From contig WNNJ02001874.1 in NCBI GenBank assembly GCA_012934845.2, positions 186,001 through 250,000 on the forward strand: a stretch of 64,000 nucleotides of DNA. The letters run 5' to 3'. A model generated the notes under the pieces. It was given only the letters and a program-made list of their open reading frames with translations. It made no database searches and was not told the origin of the DNA. Position 1 is the first letter of the stretch. Each line of letters opens with the position of its first letter. This document shows positions 52,894 through 64,000 of this stretch, in pieces. The position numbers were made by a program, and so were the translations under genes. This stretch comes from Pomphorhynchus laevis. Its lineage: Eukaryota; Acanthocephala; Palaeacanthocephala; Echinorhynchida; Pomphorhynchidae.

Positions 52894-55800
52894 ATGTCTC
52901 AAAGTTCCTCCAGCGCTTTGATATCACCATCATCTGATGTTGTCTTGTCTGAAGAACTTGCCCTTTGCTCTGCTGTTCAAGTTATGTCTTTAAAGAAGGA
53001 CGGTAAATTATTTTTAATTCTATTTTTATATTATTAAAAAGTAATAAATCATATTTTGTATCAAATTTATTCACCTACCATCTAATTATATGTATTTGAT
53101 TTAATTTCTGTGATACAGCTAAGTTGTTTGCAACAGTTAATTTTGAAGGAACAATAATTATAAATCACCAAATGTCATCTAAAGTTAAATTTTTAAATTA
53201 ATTCGCCTCTACTACTATAACATGTTCGAACATGTATCCAAACTTGTGTGATAAACTAGGATATCTCCAGGTAACCGTAAGATGTTCAAATCATTACAAC
53301 TCAATCGCTGAAACATTCGATTATATCACATTTTACGATTGCTTTAAGTTTACATTGATATAATAAAGTTCAAGTTTAATATTTGTGACATTTATAATCA
53401 ATAAAAGTTCCATGTATACGATATTAAATTTCGAATACTTCTGCATTTATTTTCAGAAAACTTTATTAAAACGAAACTCGGGAAGCGTCGATTACAAGGT
53501 AGACGTTCTCTTCGTAAATCGAAGATACATTTTATTATGTGAAATGATTTTGTTATTGTATACATTTCATAATGTTAAGACAACATACTTATATATTGTC
53601 TTAAATAGTTGATTTGATTGTATAATCCAGAGTTTTGATTATTGAGTTTGATAAGCATAAATAAAATAAAAAAATATATTTTTTTTATTTTAATTTAGAT
53701 GAAATAGTTGTCAACGAAGAATCCACGCTTATGATATTGATTTCGAAGATTTTGAATGAAGAAGATGCCGAAAGTAACTACGAAAACATTATTGGTTTAT
53801 CGGAATTTCTAATGAACTCCAACGATTTCACCAATGTAAGAATTAAAAGTTTAAATTTTACAATTTTAAAATACAGTACAATTAAATATTCGCAACATTT
53901 ATTGACTTTAAAAGATGTATATTCATTCAAATGCTTGTTTTCGATGTTATTTCATTGTTTTCAAATGTGCAAACAGTGAAAGCTGTACTATTAGCTCGTG
54001 CAATAGTTACAAATAATGACTTAGATAATTATGGAAAAGTAACTATAATTCAAATAAGATACTATCCGAATTAAATAGTGAATTCTTTCTACAAAGAGAC
54101 AGAAGGTATGCCCAACCTACACTTATTTTGAGCAAACTATACATAAGACATTAGGATTAATATGGATGCTAGAGAATTATAACTAGTGTTAATTAATTAT
54201 AATTTAATAATTATAATTATTGTTTCCATTATATACAATGGAAAATGATAAATCTTTATCCTTATGTCTTAGCGTTTAATCAGGCAATGATTATGTCCCA
54301 GCGTTTAGTGTGAAGGTTGTCTACCTTTATAGATTTTATTCCATCATGCGACCGTCTAAACATGGATTGGACGGTGTGAATTTTCTCTAGCTAGTATTTT
54401 GTTTTATTATGATCTAGTTGCAATCCATTCGCTTTTAATGCTTCAAAGAATTTTGATAGATTCGAATCGTGTTCGAATCACAAGTGCGTGCTATGAGATT
54501 ACTAAATAATCCTCCAAAGGTATTGGTACTTTTAAAACCACACACAATATTGTTTTATGGTATTGTAATATTCCATAAAAATAGGAAAGTAGTAACTTTG
54601 TTTATAAGAAACGAACTGATTTATTTTGACAAGAATGATAATAAAAGGAGAGAAAATATTATAATTAAAATTTAAAAATATTTTTAATTGATAATATAGC
54701 GAATAATATGAATTTCGATTAAGTATTACAAATTTTTTCTCTAAACGGGACAATTTACAAATACATGCATATAGCTAGATGAGATAAATTACCAAAAAAT
54801 ATAATATTATGATTTATATAATGATTGTAATTTCTGTAATGCAGTTATCTATAAAATATTTTTGGAATGTTAAATGTGTTTAGAGTGTTATTTTCGCTGC
54901 ACTCCCTTCATGTTAGGTAAAATAACGTAACCATCATTTTGACATCAACTGCAAGTTAGATTGTCATCACCAGATACCTAGCAATACATAAGTTATTAGA
55001 TTTTATATTTTTGACTTATTGCTTTTTGGGAAATTTCTGAAGATGCGAAACTGGCGAAATATTAAAATAATAATTTACACTCGTGGTTTTTTATCAATCA
55101 GTGAAGACTCAGCAATAGACAGCATTAAAAGTTGTTCTTATCTGTGATATGTTTTTATATCTATTCTAGTTATTGTTTTACACAATAAAAATAATATATA
55201 ATTTTAAATGAAAAATACACGTAACAAAACATATACAATGATCGGAACGGCAAATTTAAGCGAAATGAACATTTTAAACCTTTTGAAATTATATATGCTT
55301 TTATCAAAATTATCGAGATTCCTTCCAAAATGATAAATGAACCTATCGATATGCAAATTGTCGACAAATTTCATTTCAAAATAGCAAATATACTTATCAC
55401 CAAATAAGTAATACTTAATCGAAACGGAAAATATCCGAACATTTTTTGATATAAAGAACTTTAATTTTTTTATTAGAAAACGTTTCAGTGGTAATCTGTA
55501 CAGATCCATTTTCGAATTTTCTCTTGGTTTAATCAACATAACAAGCTTGATTTTCTTTACATTTAGTATATTGCTATTTAAATTTCATTATAGAATCTAA
55601 GAAATCAGAAAATACCGTAAAATAAGCGCGATAGTACACATTTAAATAGCTTTTCAATATTTTTGTATCTATTTCGTCTCTCAGTTCATTGAACGTCTCT
55701 CGTTCATTTACTGATAAAAACTTTATTCTTGATTTTTCTATTTTACGTTTCCAAAAGCTTGTGTCTTTTTGAAGGAAGAAGCAAATACAGGTGTATTTGA

Positions 55801-58800
55801 ATCGCTATGGAAATTATCAAGGTAGTTAATTATTTTGATGTTACATTTGTCGAACAACTAATATTTCCAGGGAGCAAACATATAAGCTGCGCAATTGTTT
55901 AATAAATGTATTGGAACTGCTATCCTGTAGATTATTTCTACAGCAGTCAGACCAAGCTGCTGAACGGTTTCTATGAAATAACTAGGGAGCATCGAATAAT
56001 CGTATGTTTAGATACATATCATGGATTACTAAACAATACTTGGACACAAACGATCACATTATGAAGGAAGATCTAGTTTCATTGTTATCTCTTGTACATA
56101 ACACTTTCTCGTTTAAGTTTTATTTAATTTAATTTGTTTTAGTCTGTTCGCTCATCTTTAGAAATTCTGCATAAATTTTCCGATAATTTTATACAGGTAA
56201 TTTTGATTTAATGTAAAAATATTAATTATTATTTTTACAGCTTTTATTGGCAACGCTGTTAAAACTTTTAAGCAGTGAAACTACAAATGCCGCTTGTTCG
56301 ATAATGCTAAATTTGGTGATCTTTACAATGGAGATATACCCCGAGTGTTCTGTGAATTATTTTGAGGTAAATTATACATAATTTTTCTAAAATAGTGAAC
56401 TGTTGATAAATATATAATGTCATTTTAGCTGTTTGAAAACTTATCAAAAACATTTCGATTCCTTGTTTAATGCAAACATTTACGCGGATACGCTAACCAG
56501 TTGCGCCTAAATTTTTTATTTGATTTAAAATGATTTTGGTTAGACTTTTTAAAAAAATACTGAGAAATATGCGACTAAAGAAAGTATTTTACTTCGAATG
56601 TATTTCTTCCATTACACCTAGTATTTTGGATGTAAAATATTTAATCTTTTTTGTTTAAACATTCGAAGTTTAAACGTACAATATTGACATACAATATTGA
56701 TAATTTATAATTATAAATAATTATTAATCAATAATTATATTGATTAATTTACAAATTATATTATTATATTTTATTATACAATATATTACAATAATTTACT
56801 AAATGTTACTATGTTACATGATTGTAAATTATATTCGTAGGTATAAATTTTTTGAACATAAATATTTAATATTTAATACATTGATATTTAATACTTTAAA
56901 TATTTTGTTGTTTTTGTAGAAATATACTTTTATATTTAAGACAGACTGATCAATCTTGATTCATTAAAAAACTTAATTTCAAAATTTAATCTTTAAAATT
57001 AAGAGGAATTGTAAATTATTTGAAAATTATGGAAGACAATTTTCATTGTCTTCATTGTCTTTCAATGAAGACAATTAAGACAATTATTACAATTAATCGA
57101 CTTTCATTGTCGATTAATTATTTAAAAAGCAACGAAATTTGCAAATATATGTTATATTTTCGAGTTCTGAATGGATAATTTGCTTCAATTTTTTCAATAT
57201 TGTTTTAGTGTTTAAAATATTATTTTTAATAGAATAAAAATATAAATAAACATAATATATTAGTAATATATTATCTTATTCTATTGTAACATTGTTGAAT
57301 GATAATAAACTATTTTTCAAGTAATAAAAGTGATCTTTATTTCGTATTATTTCGAGGATGTTTTTGATTTGGTGGTTGGATTCTGCTTAAACGAAAACGC
57401 CTGCAAGGCGACAACTGCTTTACTTCAAAGATTGTGTCTTATATGTAAAGAATCTTTTCTTGCCGACTTTGGCTATAATCTGACGTTTAACATTATAAAT
57501 GATATTGAGGAAGCTGTGCACAATCAGGTAATTTTGATAGATTACAGTTTTATTTAATCCTTAATAAAATTAGAAAAAGGTAGATTCATCAATTCCATGA
57601 ATCTGGCGCTTTTTAATAAAATATTAAAGCAAATATTAAATAAAATATTTAAATTAAAAAGAATTTTAGAAATATTTGTATAAAAGTGAGCTTTTATTTT
57701 TTATTTATAAAATACTATTAATTATAATTATGAAGTTTGTTATGTGTTCTAGTAAAGAGTGATCTGTTTAAATTTATACATTTTAGCGAGTATTCATTGG
57801 AATTTGTTTGGGATGGATTCCTTAGCTGGGACAATTGACTACACCTGAAAATTAGATCGTGACAACAATGCGTGTTTTTTAGGGATACTTACTCTGACGG
57901 AACAAATTATTTAAAGTAAAATATTTGAATAGTTTTTAGTTAATTGTAAACCTGTAATAATAATTATAAATAGCATTAATTTAATGCTATTCACAGCTCA
58001 CTTTGATTTTTTAAGAATCTATAGCGAACTGTAATGGCATTATTCTGTAAGAAATATAATGTAAAGTTTTTTTTCTGTAAGAGAAAAATGTCAATTCCAT
58101 CATCATGCACATTTAAATATCTATACAATTAGGAACGACTAAGTATATAATTCTAGATCAAGGCATATGTTGATTTAGTGGGTGGATGATTTAGTGTAGT
58201 AAGACGGCGTTTTATCCCTGAACCAATTTTACATCTTGAGATTGAGCTAGTAGACGATCAGTCCTTAAGATATTTTGAACAAAAAGCTGCTTACCTAGTT
58301 GTAATCAAGTTCAATCTTATCTCAACATTGGACCCATCTGATCACAAATTTGGACAAATCTGATCTGATGTCATCTAATACGTATGTCTTTTCTTAGACA
58401 GAAAATACATTTGGGTCGGCTTTTCTTATGTTTTACTTACCGAGAGAGGGGATTCGGATGATCAGTGTAATTTTTCTATATCATGCATGATTACTCATCC
58501 AATCCCATTTTCAATTTTAACGGTGTGTCGGGTTCGCTGTTTTTTTCAATTTAACTGTGTGTTTGGTTCGCTGATCGCACTACACTTTTTGGTTATCTCT
58601 CGTTGGATGTATTTCCGTTTTGATAGTCTTTTTGTAATAAATTTGCAGATAGTTGTATCAATAATATATCAGTTATATTAATAATAAAAAGATTTATCAT
58701 GGATCAGAGCAATCTGATCTGACACTGATCTGAAAATCTTGAACAGATATGGAAATCTGGAACTACTCTGAAAACTGTAACTGATTGAACATAAAAATAA

Positions 58801-61800
58801 AATAACTTATCATGAAAGAAATAATTATTTTTTACTTATAATATTTTGCAATTTAAATAGCAATATACCTTTAATATACATATTATATAATATATTACAT
58901 ACGTTTTTAACAAGGGAATTTCAACAGACGGTGTGGAATCCAATGTTGATCGATGTGAGACACTGTTAAGGTACTGCAGTGACATGTCTCTTAGTTACTT
59001 ATGCAATTAATACATTTAGTATATTGTACTGCATTTTGCCGCATGTTGCTAAAGTGGTCAATGAAGAAGATAGAGACTATCTTGCTGAACAATTAGATCA
59101 ATTAATAAAATTACTGAACGATAATTATACAGAACGAACTAATATACGGTTACAAGGTATGATATTTTCAAATTTATCACTAAATTATCACTAATAATAG
59201 TTTTATTATTTTATGATACAACTTATCATTAATCTTATCGTTAGTTATTTAATTTAAATTTATGATAAAAAAATTTAATGCTAAGTAATTCAAGCATTTA
59301 GTTTTGACCAACAACAGTTATTATAATTGTTCTCCGATTTTTTAACGCCCTTCCAAATAATACTTTTTATATAATTTTTATGCTATTAATCTTGATAATA
59401 TTGTTGTATCGATCACTCATTATAAACTTGCGAAATACAGTTTGAATCGTTTTTATTAGAGCTTTCGACCAAACGGTCCTTGTCAACAGATAAAATTTTT
59501 TTATCTGTTAACAAGGACCGTTAACAATAATATTAATATAATATTAATATATTAAAATAATATTAATATAATATTAATATTATTATTAATATAACATTTT
59601 TATGCCAATTAATTACCTGTAATTAATTTGGGGGAGTGAATACAAATAAAATAATTTCAGATTTCAGAATTTGTCGTCTTTCTCAGCAATTATATTGTTC
59701 AGTTTTGCCAACCGTTGTATTTCCTAATAATTTTTATTCAAAAATCACTCGAAAAATAATTATCAATATATTTTGTAATGTTTTAAAAAAATAATAAAAA
59801 ATAACTTTTGAAACACTTTTTTAGCCTAGCATGCGAAATTATATCGTTTAAATCTTCATTTAGTATTACGTTGTATTAATGTTCTTGCCCACTTGAATGA
59901 ATGCTGGCTAACACCGACAATCGAGCAGTATTTATTCGATTTGTTGGCAAAATTGGACAACACAGATAAAATTTTATATTGTCTGTTACGAATTTTTTGC
60001 CAGGTAGAATAAGCAATTTAGCTTGAAATTTTACTTGTATATTTTAGAAATCGTGTCATGCTAGACGCCCCCTCCTTTTATTTAAGCTAATGGAAGCTAT
60101 TAATGTCTTCGACATTTTTAAAAGAAACAATTTAAAAGTATTGTTCTAAATAAGTTTCTTTCTTCAAATACTGTTTTTTAAGTTAGACGAAAGAATAGCT
60201 GAGCTATCAACACATTTAATGAAAAATTTAGCATATTCGAATATTTGGATAAATCGGTTGCTTGACGAAATTCAAATTGTGTTATGTAATAGCCCAATGG
60301 ATGATGACGGAATATCTTATATAAATAATGCATTACTGTTTTTACGGGATTGTTTATTTCTCGATGAGTCTTGTTTCGTAAGTGCAACTGTCAATTCTTT
60401 TTATGTTTCCCGATAAATGTCTAATTTATCTAAATTAAAATATACTAAATCTCGACTAATTCGCGTTTAGTCGAGATTAACCGTATCTGACAGAATGTCA
60501 GATACGGTTAAATAAAATATAAGACATATATAGTCACTTCAAAGTGACTTTATAGTGAGGGTATTAATACAATATGAGTATCAAGTTATTAATAAAATAT
60601 TACTTCGATACGAAAATGTTAAAAACGTTAGAAATTCTAAAATACAGGCTGATATGGTTTATATGCTTTATCAGTCAAAAGTTTTTGATTAAACGCTTTT
60701 GGAATGCATTCGATAAAAAACGCTTTTTGGAATGTGTCCAATAAAAAATGCTTTTCTTAATGCATTTGCTTTTAAGATGTTGATTGTTAGATTATAGTTA
60801 TTTGTCAGGAATTAATTAAAATGTTTCGAGAAATTGAAGAGTATTTCTGTTGACAAATAGAACAACTATTATTATTTCGACAAATATTGGACAATTCCCA
60901 GTTATAAATGACACGAAAACATATTTTATATCAATACAGTTTGTCAATAATTCTTTTCTTTTTTAAAATATAATATTTTTTATTTTCTAAAAATAAAATT
61001 CATTATTTTGCGTCATTGATTAAATTTGAAATTTAAAATTCAGAAATAGTTTTGTATGTTTCAATATCAGGTGCTTTTCCGATATTATTAGTATAAATTA
61101 ATTTATACATAAAAGTATATTTTAACTAAATTAAGAAAATCAGCATTATTTTTATATATACTTGGGTGACCTTCTAATATGTTTAGAACCGCGTTATATC
61201 TATTTGTGGAACTATTTTTAAATTAACACAAAAAGATGAAATTTTGAGCAGAACACTATCAACTTTGAATAAGCTTTCTTTCAGGTAATATTGTCTTTGA
61301 TTTATTTGAACAGGTACGTTAATTCCCTATATTCTTTAGCAGTGACGCTTTCCTGGGAAACGCTAATCTACAAGCTGCTGATCAACATATTGTAACGCGT
61401 ATTGATAGAATACTTATTTTGATAATAAACCTTGTCGATAAGCTTGTGGCCGAACGATCTAAATCAGTTAGCCTTACGTACGTATGCATTTCAAAAGCAA
61501 AATTTTGATTGTATAATTCATATAAATGCACTGGATTTTTGAAAAATAAATTTGAATAAATTGTTTAAACTGTATTTTTTGCAATACCATTGTTTTGCAA
61601 GAACTTTGCGGTATAAAATCCAAAGATCATGTATTTTATAATTTTTAGAAGCTAAAATCTGTAATTATTTATGTTAAGTTAGTCTAAAAAATAACTGAGT
61701 TTACAAACATTGAACAAGATAATTTATTTGTAGATTAAGAGAAGGCTTTGCTTTCTACATTACAAAAAAGTGGATCTAGAGAATCTCAAATTTGATGGTG

Positions 61801-63898
61801 AAGAAATCCTCGAACATTATCGCAAAAAACGGAGAATTTAATAATTAAACCAATTTTTCGTGACCCAGTTCTTAGAATTAAGGGCAACGAAATACGAAAA
61901 AGTAAACGAAAACTTATTTATATTAGAACTACGTTAATGAATCATTAATGTCGATAATGAGTCAATAAATTAATTACTTATTATATCGTTTAATTACAAG
62001 GATTTTTATTAACAAATCATTTTTATAACTGTTTTGTTATTAAATTTGAAACTTACTTCTACAAGATTTATACTTTTAGATTAAACGCAATTACCGGATT
62101 GACAATCAAATTTGCTATTAACTGTGAGTCGCTATTACAAATTCATTGTCGAATTGAGCATATTACAGACAAGTTATTGATGACATGTAAGCTTTATTGT
62201 TATTTTGTGATTTTTTAAAATTATCTAACGAGAATTATCTAACGAAATTCTTTTTGTCATGGTAAGTTTGTATAAAGTATTAAGTTTATTACTGTATCTA
62301 GTTAAATGTTACGTTTCAACATATGAATTGATGAAATGTTTAAATATTTTAATAAACAAATAATTAATAAACAAATAATTAATATATTTCCCAAGGGAGT
62401 TGACTCTGGTTATCTACATTTAAAATTGCTTAACATTTTGAATTGTCTAAAATTAATTTAGGCAAATGTTGTATAAAAATAATATGATGTTTTTATTATT
62501 TTTATATATTAACTAACTTTTAACAAACATTTTAAACAAAACTGTAGTTAAAATTGCTAGTGAACTTATAACGATTTAAAGTTTAAAATTACAAAAATTT
62601 TCAATGTATTAATTTAAATTTTTAAGTTTAACTTTGTCTAACCCTAAAGACAATAAATGCATGTTATCTGCGGGAATTGTGTTTTTATAATTTAACTATA
62701 ATCTATTTATAGCTAAAATTTTAATTTTTTAATCTATTATTTTTTTAAATTAAAGGAATAATCTATGTTTTGTTTATAGAATAAAATCAAAAATTCATTA
62801 TTTCATTAGTTCAGTTACAATAGATAAATATGTTATTTTATATTTATAATATGAATAATTTAAATTCATTATATTTGTAATAATATTATCATTTTATATT
62901 GTGTGCTCGATACTGTATGTGATGGATTATATTGAGATCATTCGAGCAGACGTTTTTCGACGCTGCTGTATTCAATAGCTTCGCTATATCGCACTCATTT
63001 TTCTAATAATCGGACGTTTTTTAGGCTGGAAGAAAGGCTAAGCCTAAATGATCATAGACCTTTTTGTTGCCTATATTGTGACAAAAAAGCACCAAGAGAT
63101 TTTAAAAGTTTTCTAATTAAACTTTTTTGAAATAATTGAAATTTTACGAAATCAACCTGACGATTAAAACACATGTTGATTTATTAACAAATAAATTTTA
63201 TATGTATTAAACTTTAAAGCATATGTATTTATTCTTTTAGAAGTTTGCTCATAAAATTACTTAACTTATTCACCTCATTCTTTAAAGGAAGCTTTTACTT
63301 TATCTTTTCACTTTTAAAAGAGATAATGTTCAAAATAATTTTTAAATTATTTAAATTACGGTTACAATTAATTTTTAACTTTTGATGTTTTGATTAAGAA
63401 GCTAAACTCTTTTTTATTAAAGTTTATACCTTCGAAAATTTAGCGGATTTCCTTGAGGTACAGTTTTGTATTCTTCAAGTCTGTGGAATTGTCATTGATA
63501 AGATAAAAATTAACAGCGAATGCCTTCTCAGGTTTAAAATTTCATGTTTTCTTTGCCGAAACGTTTATATTTAAATAACAGAATAGCTAATTACTGCAAA
63601 CTGGGTATGTATGGACTGCATTTTACCGCCGCACAACGAGTGTTTCAAAACCTACCATTGGATTCTTTAATTGAGAGGTATGTGATGTTATTGCGCCCAA
63701 TTTCCTTTTTACTTTTAATAGTTCCACTAATCACAAATACACAGAGATGTTGAACGAAAAATACAAGGAGTTGATGAGCAAAGTCCGTCAATATTTTATT
63801 GATATGTCGTTAACTGCAAATTCAAGTGAACTGTCATTTCTTAAAGATAGCGATTACGCTATAGTTATGAATTATATTCTATTTGAACAGATTCCAAG
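52894..63898 (+). CDS. SMG1: SMG1-type PIK-related kinase, N-terminal exons (continues past the window)
   Basis: Exons by translation, splice sites and phase: 52894-53002, 53699-53835, 55758-55821 (5' end unsure), 55871-55966, 56012-56093, 56143-56196, 56241-56366, 57357-57527, 58915-58970, 59020-59156, 59864-60003, 60183-60377, 61187-61284, 61340-61477, 62080-62186, 63423-63531, 63582-63677, 63722-63898. This gives about 697 residues. Against remembered vertebrate SMG1, STLMILISKILNEEDAESN matches SRLSNLLRRITREDDRD, YFEDVFDLVVGF matches NFRDTVDILVGW, and FQNLPLDSLIESSTNHKYTE matches LKSIPLDVVLSNNNHTEIQ. SMG1 phosphorylates UPF1 in nonsense-mediated decay; this part is the helical-repeat arm. 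Oddities: a very short N-terminus, one phase mismatch between exons 2 and 3, and about 85 family residues unaccounted for between exons 15 and 16. Confidence 0.82.
55020..55080. repeat. Possible relic of the fold-back element in an SMG1 intron
   Basis: TTTCTGAAGATGC...GGCGAAATATTAAAATAA resembles one arm of the 16838-17054 element. Diverged; a weak call. Confidence 0.35.
57040..57120. repeat. GACAAT-based short repeats and hairpins in an SMG1 intron
   Basis: Several copies of TTCATTGTC and GAAGACAATT lie in both orientations, and ATTAATCGAC pairs with GTCGATTAAT around a short loop. The function is unknown. Confidence 0.5.
59472..59522. repeat. Long near-perfect palindrome in an SMG1 intron
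   Basis: Arms of about 23 bp, starting ACGGTCCTTGTCAACAG, fold around a T-rich loop with at most one mismatch. An AATATT-type simple repeat follows to 59595. Confidence 0.75.
60448..60549. repeat. Cluster of three consecutive hairpins in an SMG1 intron
   Basis: Hairpin one has 12-bp arms (60448-60459 with 60467-60478). Hairpin two has 16-bp perfect arms around GAA (60477-60511). Hairpin three has 8-bp arms around CA (60532-60549). They start 70 bp after an exon end and have no coding content. Confidence 0.75.
62890..63010 (+). pseudogene. Small single-ORF LINE nuclease fragment in an SMG1 intron
   Basis: The + strand reads RSFEQTFFDAAVFNSFAISHSF near 62935-63002, preceded by a decayed RLDI...GL-like stretch. 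This matches ERTFLDVVVFNPHA of the R2-like-nuclease LINEs. It is short, old and non-functional. Confidence 0.5.
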
Positions 63899-64000
63899 GT
63901 TTGTTTTATTCTTTCATTTTAGAATCTGAGAGATTAAACGTTTTTTTTTTCAATAAATTTAGTAAAATTAATTACTTTTATTAAAGTAATTATTAATTAA

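Noticed and set aside
54469-54675. Open frame in an SMG1 intron as an extra exon
   Set aside because: SQVRAMRLLNNPPK before a GTATTG donor is tempting, but no good alignment to the family and the phase does not repair the exon 2-3 mismatch convincingly.
61740-61860. Additional SMG1 exon after TTTGTAG
   Set aside because: No frame stays open with fitting phase, and the flanking exons (61340-61477, 62080-62186) already join in phase.
63899-63922. 24-bp intron after the last traced SMG1 exon
   Set aside because: Too short for a spliceosomal intron in this gene, where the minimum seen is 44 bp; the real acceptor must lie beyond the window.
1-64000. tRNA or rRNA genes
   Set aside because: I looked for A/B-box-like and cloverleaf-forming segments by eye and saw none convincing; a tRNAscan run would be decisive.

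Overview
This window comes from an AT-rich animal genome. Two host genes carry introns, and one of them encodes an SMG1-type kinase. The smallest introns are 44-55 bp and sit beside kilobase-scale ones. Tiny introns and acceptor-like sequence just before both start codons would suit a nematode, but the species cannot be fixed from the sequence. I found no bacterial genes, tRNA, rRNA or CRISPR array.

About the first 30 kb and the stretch from 42 to 52 kb are LINE graveyards. At least five lineages are present: (1) a CR1/L2-like family with overlapping ORF1 and ORF2, found as many copies on both strands; (2) a cysteine-rich ORF1 plus endonuclease-RT element at 2.6-6.8 kb, whose ORF1 stop (UGA followed by CUA) sits in frame with ORF2; (3) single-ORF elements with an R2-like CCHC finger and a PD-(D/E)XK-like nuclease at the C-terminus, one of them an uninterrupted 1003-codon copy at 7.2-10.2 kb; (4) an RTE/Rex-like family; and (5) an I/Jockey-like element with gag-type zinc knuckles at 26.4-30.2 kb, visibly less AT-rich than its surroundings. 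From 1 to 15.8 kb these lie head to tail on the + strand, joined through TAA-rich tails. From 44.3 to 52.1 kb one minus-strand CR1-like copy was split by later insertions.

Host gene 1 (30376-35921, +) encodes V-ATPase V0 subunit d in six exons, 352 residues, apparently intact. Host gene 2 (52894 to beyond the right edge, +) encodes the N-terminal helical-repeat part of SMG1, the nonsense-mediated-decay kinase. I traced 18 exons, about 697 residues. The kinase domain lies outside the window.

Between the two genes, at 36.7-41.6 kb, lies a reverse-transcriptase relic resembling the Penelope-like/YDFSTLYT class. It is bracketed by inverted repeats of about 300 bp and accompanied by dispersed copies of a compact motif. 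That motif carries hammerhead-like core sequences (GGACC-GAAAC and CTGATGA-GGTCC) and a second helix that covaries between copies. This is the best candidate here for a less-described system. Other themes are hairpins at the 3' ends of every LINE family, a Cys-rich module shared by two unrelated LINE classes, and many perfect short palindromes. One palindrome can be shown, by comparison with a paralogous LINE in the window, to be a newly made fold-back duplication.
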